From positions 186,001-250,000 of the forward strand of contig JADJVM010000010.1 of assembly GCA_016710595.1 (NCBI GenBank): 64,000 bases of DNA, in the 5' to 3' direction. A program made the translations under genes and the position numbers. The notes below the pieces were generated by a model. The model was given only the letters and a program-made list of their open reading frames with translations. It was not told the DNA's origin and ran no database searches. Every line of letters begins with the position of its first letter. Position 1 is the first letter of the stretch. Shown here in pieces: positions 27,273 to 35,906 of the stretch. The DNA comes from Niastella sp. GTDB taxonomy: Bacteria; Bacteroidota; Bacteroidia; Chitinophagales; Chitinophagaceae.

Positions 27273-28121
27273 ATGAAAAAATTAATTCAATCAATGTTCG
27301 CAGCAACCGCATTCATTTTCTTGCTGGTAGGTTGCCAAAAAATGGACAGGCCTGCGTTGGGCGATTATCCTCAGGACGTAAATGTTCCCGGCGGCCCTTT
27401 AAAATTCTTTGCCGCTTTTGATGGTACCAGTCCCGATCCGTTGCGGAATGCTGTGGATAGTATCCGGGCAAATTTTGCATCCTCAAATCCTTATACAACT
27501 GTAGATGGAATAAATGGTAAAGCGATGCAAAGTGTAGATAAAAAATTCATAAAATATCAAAAACCCAACGATTGGGCTTCTACTTCAAAAAGCTTTACAA
27601 TCTCGTGCTGGTATAAAAAAGACGGGCAAACAAAGAATAATGCTGGTGGCAATGGCCCCGAATATATCATGAGCTTTAAATCTAATAACGGCCATTGGTC
27701 GGGTGGAAGTTTCCTGCTAATGTTAGAAGGAAACAATGCTGCTTGTGCCGTAAAAGTAATGGTGGTAGATAAAGATATGCACGATGCCTGGTTTACCTGG
27801 GAAGGCGGAAACACCATTCCCGGTTTATTAGACAATCAATGGCACCACTTGGTAATTGTGTACGATAATACTTCCAGTACAATGAAATTATATATTAATG
27901 GCGTTCAAAACAGTGTGGTTCCATCATGGGGCGGGCATGGCGATATTAATATGAGTGATGCAGCCATTAGCGAAATGAGAGTAGGAGCAGGCCCTCAAAA
28001 TAATTTTGATAGTGATGATTGGTTATCCTCTTCTCTAAAAGGTTCTATTGACCAGTTACGCTTATATGGAGTAGCGCTTACTCAAAGTGAAATAAGTGCT
28101 TTGTACACCAATAAAGAGTAA
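27273..28121 (+). CDS. LamG-like surface glycan-binding lipoprotein
   Basis: 282 residues from the ATG at 27273, chosen because it opens a lipoprotein signal with lipobox LVGC; an extended frame back into susD (27171) has no signal. After a short linker a LamG/concanavalin-like beta-sandwich covers about residues 45-280, with FTISCWYKK, WHHLVIVYDN and LKLYINGVQ-like strands (MKLYINGVQNS) and the ending GSIDQLRLYGVALTQSEI. Its place directly after susD is that of surface glycan-binding proteins (SGBPs) in PULs. No catalytic residues are evident. The stem-loop at 28168 follows it. Confidence 0.88.
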   Translation: MKKLIQSMFAATAFIFLLVGCQKMDRPALGDYPQDVNVPGGPLKFFAAFDGTSPDPLRNAVDSIRANFASSNPYTTVDGINGKAMQSVDKKFIKYQKPNDWASTSKSFTISCWYKKDGQTKNNAGGNGPEYIMSFKSNNGHWSGGSFLLMLEGNNAACAVKVMVVDKDMHDAWFTWEGGNTIPGLLDNQWHHLVIVYDNTSSTMKLYINGVQNSVVPSWGGHGDINMSDAAISEMRVGAGPQNNFDSDDWLSSSLKGSIDQLRLYGVALTQSEISALYTNKE

Positions 28122-28167
28122 TGGATACCAGTAACTTTTTTTAAAACAGGATTCGATTTCGAGTAAT

Positions 28168-28206
28168 TAAGAAGGGCTGGTTGCTACAAGCTGCCAGCCC
28201 TTCTTA
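28168..28206. terminator. Strong stem-loop between the uptake genes and the enzyme operon
   Basis: A perfect 13-bp stem (TAAGAAGGGCTGG paired with its complement) with a 13-nt loop lies 47 bp after the LamG gene. It has no long T-tract on the plus strand, so it could be a terminator, an attenuator, or an RNA-stabilising structure that keeps susCD message levels above those of the enzymes. Confidence 0.65.
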
Positions 28207-28259
28207 TATAATAGTCATTATTTAAATAAAAGATTTTCCGGTAAGGAAAAATATTCCAC

Positions 28260-29693
28260 ATGAAAAATAAAATTTCTCATATAGGGTTTTTGTTGATAGC
28301 GGCATTATCTCTTTCTGCCAGTTGTTCTAAAGAAAAAACAGGGCCGGTAACACCTCCGGATCCTCCCCTTAGCAATGAAGTAGATTATTGGCTTACCCGG
28401 GGTGATAAAATTTCATTGCTCGAAAAACAAAATACCGTTTTGGGGTTTGCTGAAGTTGCTAATGGATTTACCAATATTATGGTAGATTCTGCAGTTACTT
28501 ATCAAACCATTGATGGGTTTGGTTTTACATTGACGGGTGGAAGCGCACAACTCATAAACAGTATGGGAGCTACAGAAAAAAACAATTTGCTTACCGATCT
28601 ATTTGGTCCCGGTGGGATAGGAATCAGTTATCTCAGGGTAAGTATTGGCGCCTCCGACCTAAGTGCATCCGTATTTAGTTACGATGATATGCCTGCAGGC
28701 CAAACAGATCCCAGCCTGGCAAACTTTAGTTTATCTGAAGACCTAAACCACCTGGTACCGTTGTTACAAAAAATATTAACCATCAATCCCAATATTAAAA
28801 TATTGGGTTCGCCCTGGAGCCCGCCCGTGTGGATGAAAGACAATGGAAGCAGCATAGGTGGCAGTTTACAAACCCAGTATTATGATGTGTATGCAAAATA
28901 TTTTGTAAAATATATACAGGCCATGGCAACGCTCAACATTCCGATTGCTGCCATCACAATACAAAACGAACCCCAGCATGGGGGCAATAACCCCAGCATG
29001 ATTATGACTTCAGCGGAGCAAGCTAATTTCATTAAAAGTAACCTGGGCCCGGCATTCCAGGCAGCATCAATCCCTACTAAAATTATTATTTGGGATCATA
29101 ATTGCGATAACCCCGGCTATCCTTTAAGTATTTTAAATGATGCTACTGCCAGGACTTTTATAGATGGTTCGGCGTTTCATTTATACGCCGGTGATATCAG
29201 CGCACTTTCTACTGTGCATGATGCTTATCCCGATAAAAACATTTATTTCACTGAACAATGGACCGCTGCGAATGCTGCTTTTGATGGCGACCTGAAATGG
29301 CATATTAAAAATGTGATCATCGGGTCTATGCGCAACTGGAGTAAAGTTGCATTAGAATGGAACCTTGCCAACGACCCCAATTATGGGCCACATACACAAG
29401 GCGGTTGTACTGAATGTAAAGGGGCACTCACCATCAGCGGATCAGGTGTAGTGAGGAATGTTGCTTATTATATTATTGCACAGGCTTCCAAATTTGTACC
29501 CCCGGGTTCTGTGAGGATCAGCAGTACCTCTGTTGGGAACTTGCCTACTGTTGCATTTAAAACCCCGGCGGGTAAAAAGGTACTCATGATATTAAATGAA
29601 GGCAGTACCCCTCAATCTTTTAATATAAAATATAAAAACAAATGGGTAACGCCTACTTTACCTGCAGGGTCTGTGGGTAGTTTTGTATGGTAG
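28260..29693 (+). CDS. GH30-family glucanase lipoprotein (copy 1)
   Basis: 477 residues; lipobox in LSASC. The (beta/alpha)8 GH30 domain carries the acid/base Glu237 in TIQNEPQ and the nucleophile Glu332 in YFTEQW, plus SPWSPPVWMKDN, a typical GH30 strand-3/4 block. A beta-sandwich side domain closes the C-terminus (ASKFVPPGSVRI, KKVLMILNE). GH30 subfamily members in Bacteroidota PULs are often endo-beta-1,6-glucanases; others are beta-glucosidases or glucosylceramidases. It opens the enzyme operon after the stem-loop. An insertion with two cysteines (GGCTECKGA) near residue 382 is unlike copy 2. Confidence 0.9.
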   Translation: MKNKISHIGFLLIAALSLSASCSKEKTGPVTPPDPPLSNEVDYWLTRGDKISLLEKQNTVLGFAEVANGFTNIMVDSAVTYQTIDGFGFTLTGGSAQLINSMGATEKNNLLTDLFGPGGIGISYLRVSIGASDLSASVFSYDDMPAGQTDPSLANFSLSEDLNHLVPLLQKILTINPNIKILGSPWSPPVWMKDNGSSIGGSLQTQYYDVYAKYFVKYIQAMATLNIPIAAITIQNEPQHGGNNPSMIMTSAEQANFIKSNLGPAFQAASIPTKIIIWDHNCDNPGYPLSILNDATARTFIDGSAFHLYAGDISALSTVHDAYPDKNIYFTEQWTAANAAFDGDLKWHIKNVIIGSMRNWSKVALEWNLANDPNYGPHTQGGCTECKGALTISGSGVVRNVAYYIIAQASKFVPPGSVRISSTSVGNLPTVAFKTPAGKKVLMILNEGSTPQSFNIKYKNKWVTPTLPAGSVGSFVW

Positions 29694-29737
29694 TGTATGT
29701 GTACAATAAAAATTATGATTCATTAAAATAGATTCAC

Positions 29738-31213
29738 ATGAAAAAAGCAGGGATATTTTTGGCTGGCATTATTATTTTTTCTTGTTCACCACAAGAAAAA
29801 AAATTGAATGAAGAAAAAAAAGCTACGACTGAAAATGATTTTTCGGCCATTGGGAAAAAAGTAATTTCTTTTACCACAGCCGATAGTACAAACTTTCGGC
29901 TTACGGCTACAGATACTCTTGAATTTTCTCCCATGAGCCAACCAGTTGAAAGCGATATTACTGTTTTTGTAGATCCCGGTAAATCATTTCAATCATTTTT
30001 TGGAATCGGGGCAGCCCTTACCGATGCTTCTGCAGAAACATTTTATAAGCTCCCTAAAGAAACTCAACAGGAATTATTAAAAGCTTATTTTGATAAACAA
30101 TCCGGTATTGGATATACGGTAGCCCGAACCAATATTAATAGTTGCGATTTTAGTAGTGATATGTACACATATGTGCAGGACGGAGATAAAGAATTAAAAA
30201 CTTTTAATATTGCACACGATCAAAAATATAAGATCCCGTTTATTAAAGAAGCCATGTCTGCCGCAGGTGGCGCTTTACATTTATTTGCAAGCCCCTGGAG
30301 CCCGCCTGCATTTATGAAAGATAATAACGATATGCTTCATGGCGGAAAACTGAAACCTGAGTTTTATAATAGTTGGGCTTTATATTATACCCGTTTCATA
30401 AAAGAGTATGAAAAAACAGGTGTGCCGGTTTGGGGTATCAGTATTCAAAACGAACCGATGGCCACACAAAAATGGGAGAGTTGTATTTATTCGGCAGAAG
30501 AAGAAAGGGATTTCTTAAAGAACCACCTGGGGCCGGTAATGGAAAAAGAAGGATTGAAAGATAAAAAAATAATTGTGTGGGATCATAACCGGGATTTGAT
30601 ATATCAAAGGGCAGAAACTTATTTCAATGATCCAGATGCCAGCAAATTTATATGGGGCATAGGTTTTCATTGGTACGAAGACTGGAGTGGCGGTACCCCG
30701 ATGTATGAAAATATAAAGAGGGTACATGAAGCATATCCTGATAAGAATATTTTCTTTACAGAAGGTTGCGCAGAAAGCTTTAACCCAGCCCGATATCATG
30801 CCTGGGCTTTAGGTGAAGAGTATGGCCGCTCTATGATCAACGATTTTAATAATGGCATGGTGGGCTTTACTGACTGGAACATTTTATTAGACGAAACCGG
30901 TGGCCCTAACCATGTGCAGAATTTTTGTTTTGCACCCATTCATGGCGATACCAAAACAGGTAAACTCATTTATACGAATGCCTATTATTATATTGGCCAC
31001 TTTAGTAAATTTATAAAACCCGGTGCAAAAAGAATAATAGCTTCATCAAGCCGAAGCCAGTTACTTACCACTGCTTTTAAAAATGAAGATGGCAAATTGG
31101 TTGTAATTGTTATGAACGATAGTGGTATTAAAACAGATTATGCTTTATGGATTCATGGCCAGGCTGCTAAAACAACTGCATTGCCACATTCTATCACCAC
31201 GTTAATTCTGTAA
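29738..31213 (+). CDS. GH30-family glucanase lipoprotein (copy 2)
   Basis: 491 residues; lipobox in IIFSC, with a Glu/Lys-rich linker after the cysteine. The GH30 domain shows SPWSPPAFMKDNNDM, acid/base Glu239 in SIQNEPM and nucleophile Glu342 in FFTEGC, then YIGHFSKFIKPGAKRI and a side beta-domain. Local sequence (FFTEGC, LDETGGPNH) is closer to the classic GH30 glucosylceramidase/beta-1,6-glucanase pattern than copy 1. The two share plan but not close identity, so they may cut different linkages or chain lengths. It lies 44 bp after copy 1 and 10 bp before the first GH144 gene. Confidence 0.92.
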   Translation: MKKAGIFLAGIIIFSCSPQEKKLNEEKKATTENDFSAIGKKVISFTTADSTNFRLTATDTLEFSPMSQPVESDITVFVDPGKSFQSFFGIGAALTDASAETFYKLPKETQQELLKAYFDKQSGIGYTVARTNINSCDFSSDMYTYVQDGDKELKTFNIAHDQKYKIPFIKEAMSAAGGALHLFASPWSPPAFMKDNNDMLHGGKLKPEFYNSWALYYTRFIKEYEKTGVPVWGISIQNEPMATQKWESCIYSAEEERDFLKNHLGPVMEKEGLKDKKIIVWDHNRDLIYQRAETYFNDPDASKFIWGIGFHWYEDWSGGTPMYENIKRVHEAYPDKNIFFTEGCAESFNPARYHAWALGEEYGRSMINDFNNGMVGFTDWNILLDETGGPNHVQNFCFAPIHGDTKTGKLIYTNAYYYIGHFSKFIKPGAKRIIASSSRSQLLTTAFKNEDGKLVVIVMNDSGIKTDYALWIHGQAAKTTALPHSITTLIL

Positions 31214-31223
31214 ATAATTTAGC

Positions 31224-32900
31224 ATGAGGAAGCTACTGGAACTTATTTTTCTAACTATGCCATTTTTGATGGGATGCAGTAAAAGCGGTGGTGAGGGCAC
31301 GGGAACACCCGATCCGCAACCTCCATCATTAATGCTCAGTAGTGTGCAGGTGAACCAGGTAATGGCCAATGCTTCTGCAACCAATTATAACATAGATCCT
31401 GCTGCTACCATCAAATTAAAATTTAATAATAAAGTAAGCCGGGCTACCGTAGTTACAGCTATTGCAATTCGTGAAAATGGCGCCGCTGCAGTGCCTGCCA
31501 ATATTGGCTATGAGAACAACGACAGTACCGTAACTGTATCTGGTACTGCAGCCTTAAAATATCTTACAAAATATACACTTTCTGTAAGTACTTCTTTACA
31601 ATCAATAGAAGGTAAAAACCTGGTAAGCCCATCTGAATACCGGTTTAATACCAAAATAGATTCATCCAGAAAATTTCCATTGATCAGCGATGATGCATTA
31701 CTCACCAAAGTTCAACAACAAACCTTTACTTACTTTTGGGATTTTGCCCACCCGGTAAGTGGCCTCGCCAGGGAACGAAATAATTCAGGTGATGTAGTTA
31801 CAACCGGTGGTTCAGGCTTTGGCATGATGGCCATCCCGGTTGCTATAAACAGGAATTTTATCAGTCGGGCAGAAGGCCTTGCCAGGATGCAAAAGATTGT
31901 TGGCTTTTTAAAAAACACAGCCGTAAAAGTAAAAGGTGCATTTCCTCATTGGCTTAACGGTGCTACCGGCGCTATTGTTCCCTTTAGTTCATTAGATGAT
32001 GGCGCCGATTTGGTGGAAACCTCTTTTTTAATGATGGGTTTACTTACAGCAAGGCAATATTTTGATGATGCAAGTTCTGCTGAAACCACGCTGCGGAATG
32101 ATATTAATACAATTTATCAAAATGTAGATTGGGATTGGTTCAGGCAGGGCGGCCAGCAAGTATTATACTGGCATTACAGCAATAATAATGGATGGGGCAT
32201 GAACCTTCCTGTTAAAGGATGGAATGAAAGCCTCGTTACCTATATATTAGCAGCTTCATCGCCCACGCATAGCATCCCCGCATCGGTTTACCAAACTGGA
32301 TGGAAATCTGGGAGCCAGTATTTGAATGGCAATAATTATTTCGGGTATAATTTGCCACTTGGGCCTCCACAAGGCGGGCCGTTGTTCTTTTCACATTATT
32401 CCTTTATGGGGATTAACCCCACGGGGCTTTCTGAAGCCGGCATAAATTATGCAGTGCAAACAAAAAACCATACACTCATTAATTATCAATATTGCCGTAC
32501 CAATCCGAATCATTTTTATGGTTATAGCGATTCAGTGTGGGGGCTTACCGCCAGTGATATTGAGAACGGTTATACGGCCAGTTCACCCACAAATGATGTA
32601 AGTGTAATTGCACCTACAGCATCAATTTCTTCTATGCCATATACGCCAAATGAATCAATGGCGGCTTTAAAATTTTATTATTATGTGTTGGGAGATAAAA
32701 TGTGGAACCAATATGGATTTACGGATGCATTCTCTTTACAAAATATATGGTTTGCAAATTCCACGTTGGCCATTGACCAGGGGCCCATCATTGTGATGAT
32801 AGAAAATTACCGCAGTGGATTATTATGGAATTTATTTACCAGTTGCCCGGAAATTGTATCGGGTATGCAACAATTAGGTTTTACGGCTCCTTATTTATAA
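31224..32900 (+). CDS. GH144-type (Glycoamylase-fold) beta-glucanase with N-terminal Ig-like domain, lipoprotein
   Basis: 558 residues; lipobox in FLMGC. A bacterial Ig-like (SbsA/Big_5-type) domain (about 40-145) precedes an (alpha/alpha)6 catalytic domain (about 155-555) of the Glycoamylase family PF10091. Matching Bacteroidota proteins belong to GH144, whose studied members (Chitinophaga pinensis SGL, Parabacteroides BDI_3064) act on beta-1,2-glucan. FTYFWDFAHPVSGLARER, AFPHWLNGATG and DDGADLVETSFLMMGLL contain conserved acidic residues. The name glucoamylase often given to this family is misleading. A paralogue without the Ig domain follows after 12 bp. Family assignment is confident; activity is inferred. 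Confidence 0.82.
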   Translation: MRKLLELIFLTMPFLMGCSKSGGEGTGTPDPQPPSLMLSSVQVNQVMANASATNYNIDPAATIKLKFNNKVSRATVVTAIAIRENGAAAVPANIGYENNDSTVTVSGTAALKYLTKYTLSVSTSLQSIEGKNLVSPSEYRFNTKIDSSRKFPLISDDALLTKVQQQTFTYFWDFAHPVSGLARERNNSGDVVTTGGSGFGMMAIPVAINRNFISRAEGLARMQKIVGFLKNTAVKVKGAFPHWLNGATGAIVPFSSLDDGADLVETSFLMMGLLTARQYFDDASSAETTLRNDINTIYQNVDWDWFRQGGQQVLYWHYSNNNGWGMNLPVKGWNESLVTYILAASSPTHSIPASVYQTGWKSGSQYLNGNNYFGYNLPLGPPQGGPLFFSHYSFMGINPTGLSEAGINYAVQTKNHTLINYQYCRTNPNHFYGYSDSVWGLTASDIENGYTASSPTNDVSVIAPTASISSMPYTPNESMAALKFYYYVLGDKMWNQYGFTDAFSLQNIWFANSTLAIDQGPIIVMIENYRSGLLWNLFTSCPEIVSGMQQLGFTAPYL

Positions 32901-32912
32901 AAAATCGAATAA

Positions 32913-34271
32913 ATGATGCTTAAAAAAATTGCACTAGTATTTTTCCTTTTTATCAGTATCAATGGATATACACAAAAAACAGCAAGCACTGTTTTTGACC
33001 CGGTAAGCAGGCCAAAGAATTTATCTGACTCGGCTTTGCTGGATTTGGTACAAAAACAAACTTTTCGGTATTTCTGGGATTTTGCACACCCTGTAAGCGG
33101 ACTGGCAAGGGAAAGAAGCAATGAAAATTTTGGCTATGGCCATGAAACAGTAACCCTGGGTGGCAGTGGCTTTGGTGTTATGAGCGTAATTGTGGCCACA
33201 GAAAGAAAATGGATTGGTAGGGATACGGCAGTAAAATTTTTATTAAAAATGGTAAGCTTTTTATTAAAAGCCGATTCTTATCATGGTGCATTTCCTCATT
33301 GGCTCAACGGAACCACCGGCAAAACAATTCCCTTTAGCAGGAAAGATGATGGCGCCGACCTGGTAGAAACATCACTTTTTTTCCAGGGATTATTGTGTGC
33401 AAGGCAATATTTTAATGGCGACAATCAAACAGAAAAAGCATTGCGTGGCAGAATTAACTGGCTTTGGAATGATGTAGAATGGAATTGGTTTACCAAATCT
33501 GGCCAGGATGTTTTATACTGGCATTGGAGCCCAAACAATGGGTGGGCAATGGACTTCCCGGTACGGGGATTTAATGAATGTTTGATCATGTATGTACTGG
33601 CAGCCAGCCAGCCTGGGAAATATGCAGTGCCCGCATCAGTGTATCATAAAGGCTGGGCAGAAAGTAATTTCTTTATTAATAAAAGAAAATTTTATGGTTA
33701 TACTTTGCCATTGGGTTTTGATTATGGTGGGCCATTATTTTTTTCGCAATATTCCTTTTTAGGATTAGATCCCCGTGGGTTAAGCGATCGTTATGCCGAT
33801 TATTGGGAGCAAAACCAAAACCATACGCTCATTAACCGGGCCTATTGTATAGATAATCCCAAAGATTTTAAAGGCTATGGGCCAGGTTGCTGGGGCCTTA
33901 CAGCGAGTGATACCTGGAATGGATATACTGCTCATTCTCCTACAAACGATAATGGTACCATTACACCTACGGCTGCACTGTCAGCCTTTCCATATACCCC
34001 GGAATACAGTATGCAGGCACTAAAACATTTTTATTACGACCTGGGCGATAAGTTATGGTCGCAATACGGTTTTTATGATGCTTTCAATCAAACAAAAAAT
34101 TGGATTGCTCATTCACATCTTGCCATAGACCAGGGACCCATTATTGTAATGATTGAAAATTATCGCTCAGGCTTATTGTGGAAATTATTTATGAGCTGCC
34201 CCGAAGTACAGGGAGGATTAAAAAAATTAGATTTTAAAAGCCCTTATTTTCTAAATAAAATGCATGAATAA
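32913..34271 (+). CDS. GH144-type (Glycoamylase-fold) beta-glucanase, secreted
   Basis: 452 residues with a type I-like signal (ends near GYTQK) and no lipobox, so it is likely periplasmic, whereas the preceding paralogue is a lipoprotein. The catalytic (alpha/alpha)6 domain fills almost the whole protein and repeats the blocks FRYFWDFAHPVSGLARER, AFPHWLNGTTG and DDGADLVETS. The split in localisation suggests division of labour: surface endo-cleavage by the lipoprotein, periplasmic processing of imported oligosaccharides here (inference). The start has two adjacent ATGs; either works. The next gene overlaps its end by eight bases. Confidence 0.82.
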   Translation: MMLKKIALVFFLFISINGYTQKTASTVFDPVSRPKNLSDSALLDLVQKQTFRYFWDFAHPVSGLARERSNENFGYGHETVTLGGSGFGVMSVIVATERKWIGRDTAVKFLLKMVSFLLKADSYHGAFPHWLNGTTGKTIPFSRKDDGADLVETSLFFQGLLCARQYFNGDNQTEKALRGRINWLWNDVEWNWFTKSGQDVLYWHWSPNNGWAMDFPVRGFNECLIMYVLAASQPGKYAVPASVYHKGWAESNFFINKRKFYGYTLPLGFDYGGPLFFSQYSFLGLDPRGLSDRYADYWEQNQNHTLINRAYCIDNPKDFKGYGPGCWGLTASDTWNGYTAHSPTNDNGTITPTAALSAFPYTPEYSMQALKHFYYDLGDKLWSQYGFYDAFNQTKNWIAHSHLAIDQGPIIVMIENYRSGLLWKLFMSCPEVQGGLKKLDFKSPYFLNKMHE

Positions 34272-35067
34272 GATGTGGCCTTATATCATATTGGTAGTTT
34301 TTGTTTGCATTGCATCATTCAAAGTATGTGCACAGGATTATACTGCCTATAAGAAAGAAAGTTTTATAAAGGATGGGGATACTTTACCTTACCGGTTACT
34401 CATGCCTTTACATTATGTACCCGGGGTAGCCTATCCCGTTATCTTTTTTTTGCATGGCGCAGGTGAGCGGGGCATTGATAATAACAAACAGTTAGTGCAT
34501 GGCGGTAAATTATTTTTAAAAGATTCTGTTCGGTCCCAATTCCCTGCAATCATTGTATTTCCGCAATGCTCTGAAGATTCTTATTGGAGTAATGTTTTAA
34601 TAAAAACAGATCCTGCAACCCAAAAAAGGACTTTTCATTTTTCAGTAAACGAACCACCTACTAAGGCCATGCAAATGTTGATAGCCTTAATTGATAAAAT
34701 TGAAAATGAATTTACCATTAAAAAAGAACAGGTATATGTAATGGGATTATCTATGGGCGGTATGGGCACTTTTGAACTGGTAAAAAGAAAACCAAATGTT
34801 TTTGCAGCAGCCGTAGCTATCTGTGGCGGTGCAAATCCTGCAACAGCCGCCGCATTAACGCATACAAATTGGTGGGTTTTTCATGGTGCAAAAGATGATG
34901 TGGTAACTCCTGATCATTCTATAGAAATGGTTGATGCTTTAAAAAAGGCGGGTGCCAACACAAAATTTACGCTTTACCCCAATGCAAACCACAATAGCTG
35001 GGATGCGGCATTTGCAGAACCCGGTTTATTAAACTGGTTATTTAATAATAAAAAAAATTCAAGATGA
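34264..35067 (+). CDS. CE1-like secreted esterase
   Basis: 267 residues with a signal peptide (ends near KVCAQD). An alpha/beta hydrolase of the phospholipase/carboxylesterase (esterase D/PHB depolymerase-like) group: oxyanion block FFLHGAGERG, nucleophile Ser in GLSMGGMG, Asp in HGAKDDVVTP and His in NANHNSW. Such enzymes in PULs remove acyl groups from glycans. In this setting, acetyl or succinyl substituents on a glucan are candidates. It overlaps the GH144 gene by eight bases and the next gene by four, which implies translational coupling within the enzyme operon. Confidence 0.87.
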   Translation: MNKMWPYIILVVFVCIASFKVCAQDYTAYKKESFIKDGDTLPYRLLMPLHYVPGVAYPVIFFLHGAGERGIDNNKQLVHGGKLFLKDSVRSQFPAIIVFPQCSEDSYWSNVLIKTDPATQKRTFHFSVNEPPTKAMQMLIALIDKIENEFTIKKEQVYVMGLSMGGMGTFELVKRKPNVFAAAVAICGGANPATAAALTHTNWWVFHGAKDDVVTPDHSIEMVDALKKAGANTKFTLYPNANHNSWDAAFAEPGLLNWLFNNKKNSR

Positions 35068-35906
35068 AATATGGTATCAGCTTCCTGTTGCTATTCTTTT
35101 TTATGGGTGCCATGCAAGCGCAAACTACGATGAAGATGATGAGTTACAACATCCGGCTTGATGTAGCCTCGGATAGTGAAAACCGATGGGATGCAAGAAA
35201 AGAAAAACTGGCAGCATTGGTAAATTATTATGAACCCGATTTTATGGGCGGACAGGAAGTACAGCATCATCAACTTACTTATTTACTCAGTGCATTGCAT
35301 GGTTATGATTTTATTGGTGTGGGCAGGGATGATGGTAAAACAGGAGGCGAATATTCATGTATTTTTTATAAAAAAGATAAGTACAAATGCGTGAGCCAAT
35401 CTACTTTTTGGCTATCACCAACACCCGATTCTGTTTCTTTTGGATGGAATGCAGCATGCAGGCGGGTTTGTACCTATGGTTTATTTAAAATAAATAAAAC
35501 AAAGCAATACCTGTGGGTATTCAACACTCATTTTGATCATATTAGTGCGGAGGCAAGGTTGGAATCTGCAAAACTTATCATCAAGAAAATAACTGAACTG
35601 AATACAAAAAATTATCCTGTTATCATTTCAGGAGATTTTAATTCTAACCCCGGTGAAGCGCCTGCAAAATATATGATGGAGTATGTAAATAATAGCAGGG
35701 ATATCAGTGAGATGGTATTTGGGCAACTGAATACTTTTAATGCTTTTCAATATTGTAAAGAGGCAGCGGGCAGTATTGATTATATATTTGTTTCTAAGGA
35801 TCCACACATACATGTTGCCAAATTTGCAACCCTTACAGATTCTTATGATTTGAAATATCCTTCTGATCATTTTCCTATTTTAGCTACAATAAAAATCAAC
35901 AAATGA
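35064..35906 (+). CDS. Secreted endonuclease/exonuclease/phosphatase-fold enzyme
   Basis: 280 residues with a signal peptide (ends near MQAQ). The EEP motifs are all present in order: SYNIRLD, GGQEVQHHQ (metal-binding Glu), FNTHFDHIS, ISGDFNSNPGE and a final SDHFPI. The fold hydrolyses phosphodiester or phosphomonoester bonds with divalent metals. A secreted member fixed in a glycan operon is more likely to act on phosphate-linked glycan substituents (for example phosphoglycerol) or lipid headgroups than on DNA, but this is inference. It shares four-base overlaps with the genes on both sides. Confidence 0.88.
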   Translation: MKYGISFLLLFFFMGAMQAQTTMKMMSYNIRLDVASDSENRWDARKEKLAALVNYYEPDFMGGQEVQHHQLTYLLSALHGYDFIGVGRDDGKTGGEYSCIFYKKDKYKCVSQSTFWLSPTPDSVSFGWNAACRRVCTYGLFKINKTKQYLWVFNTHFDHISAEARLESAKLIIKKITELNTKNYPVIISGDFNSNPGEAPAKYMMEYVNNSRDISEMVFGQLNTFNAFQYCKEAAGSIDYIFVSKDPHIHVAKFATLTDSYDLKYPSDHFPILATIKINK

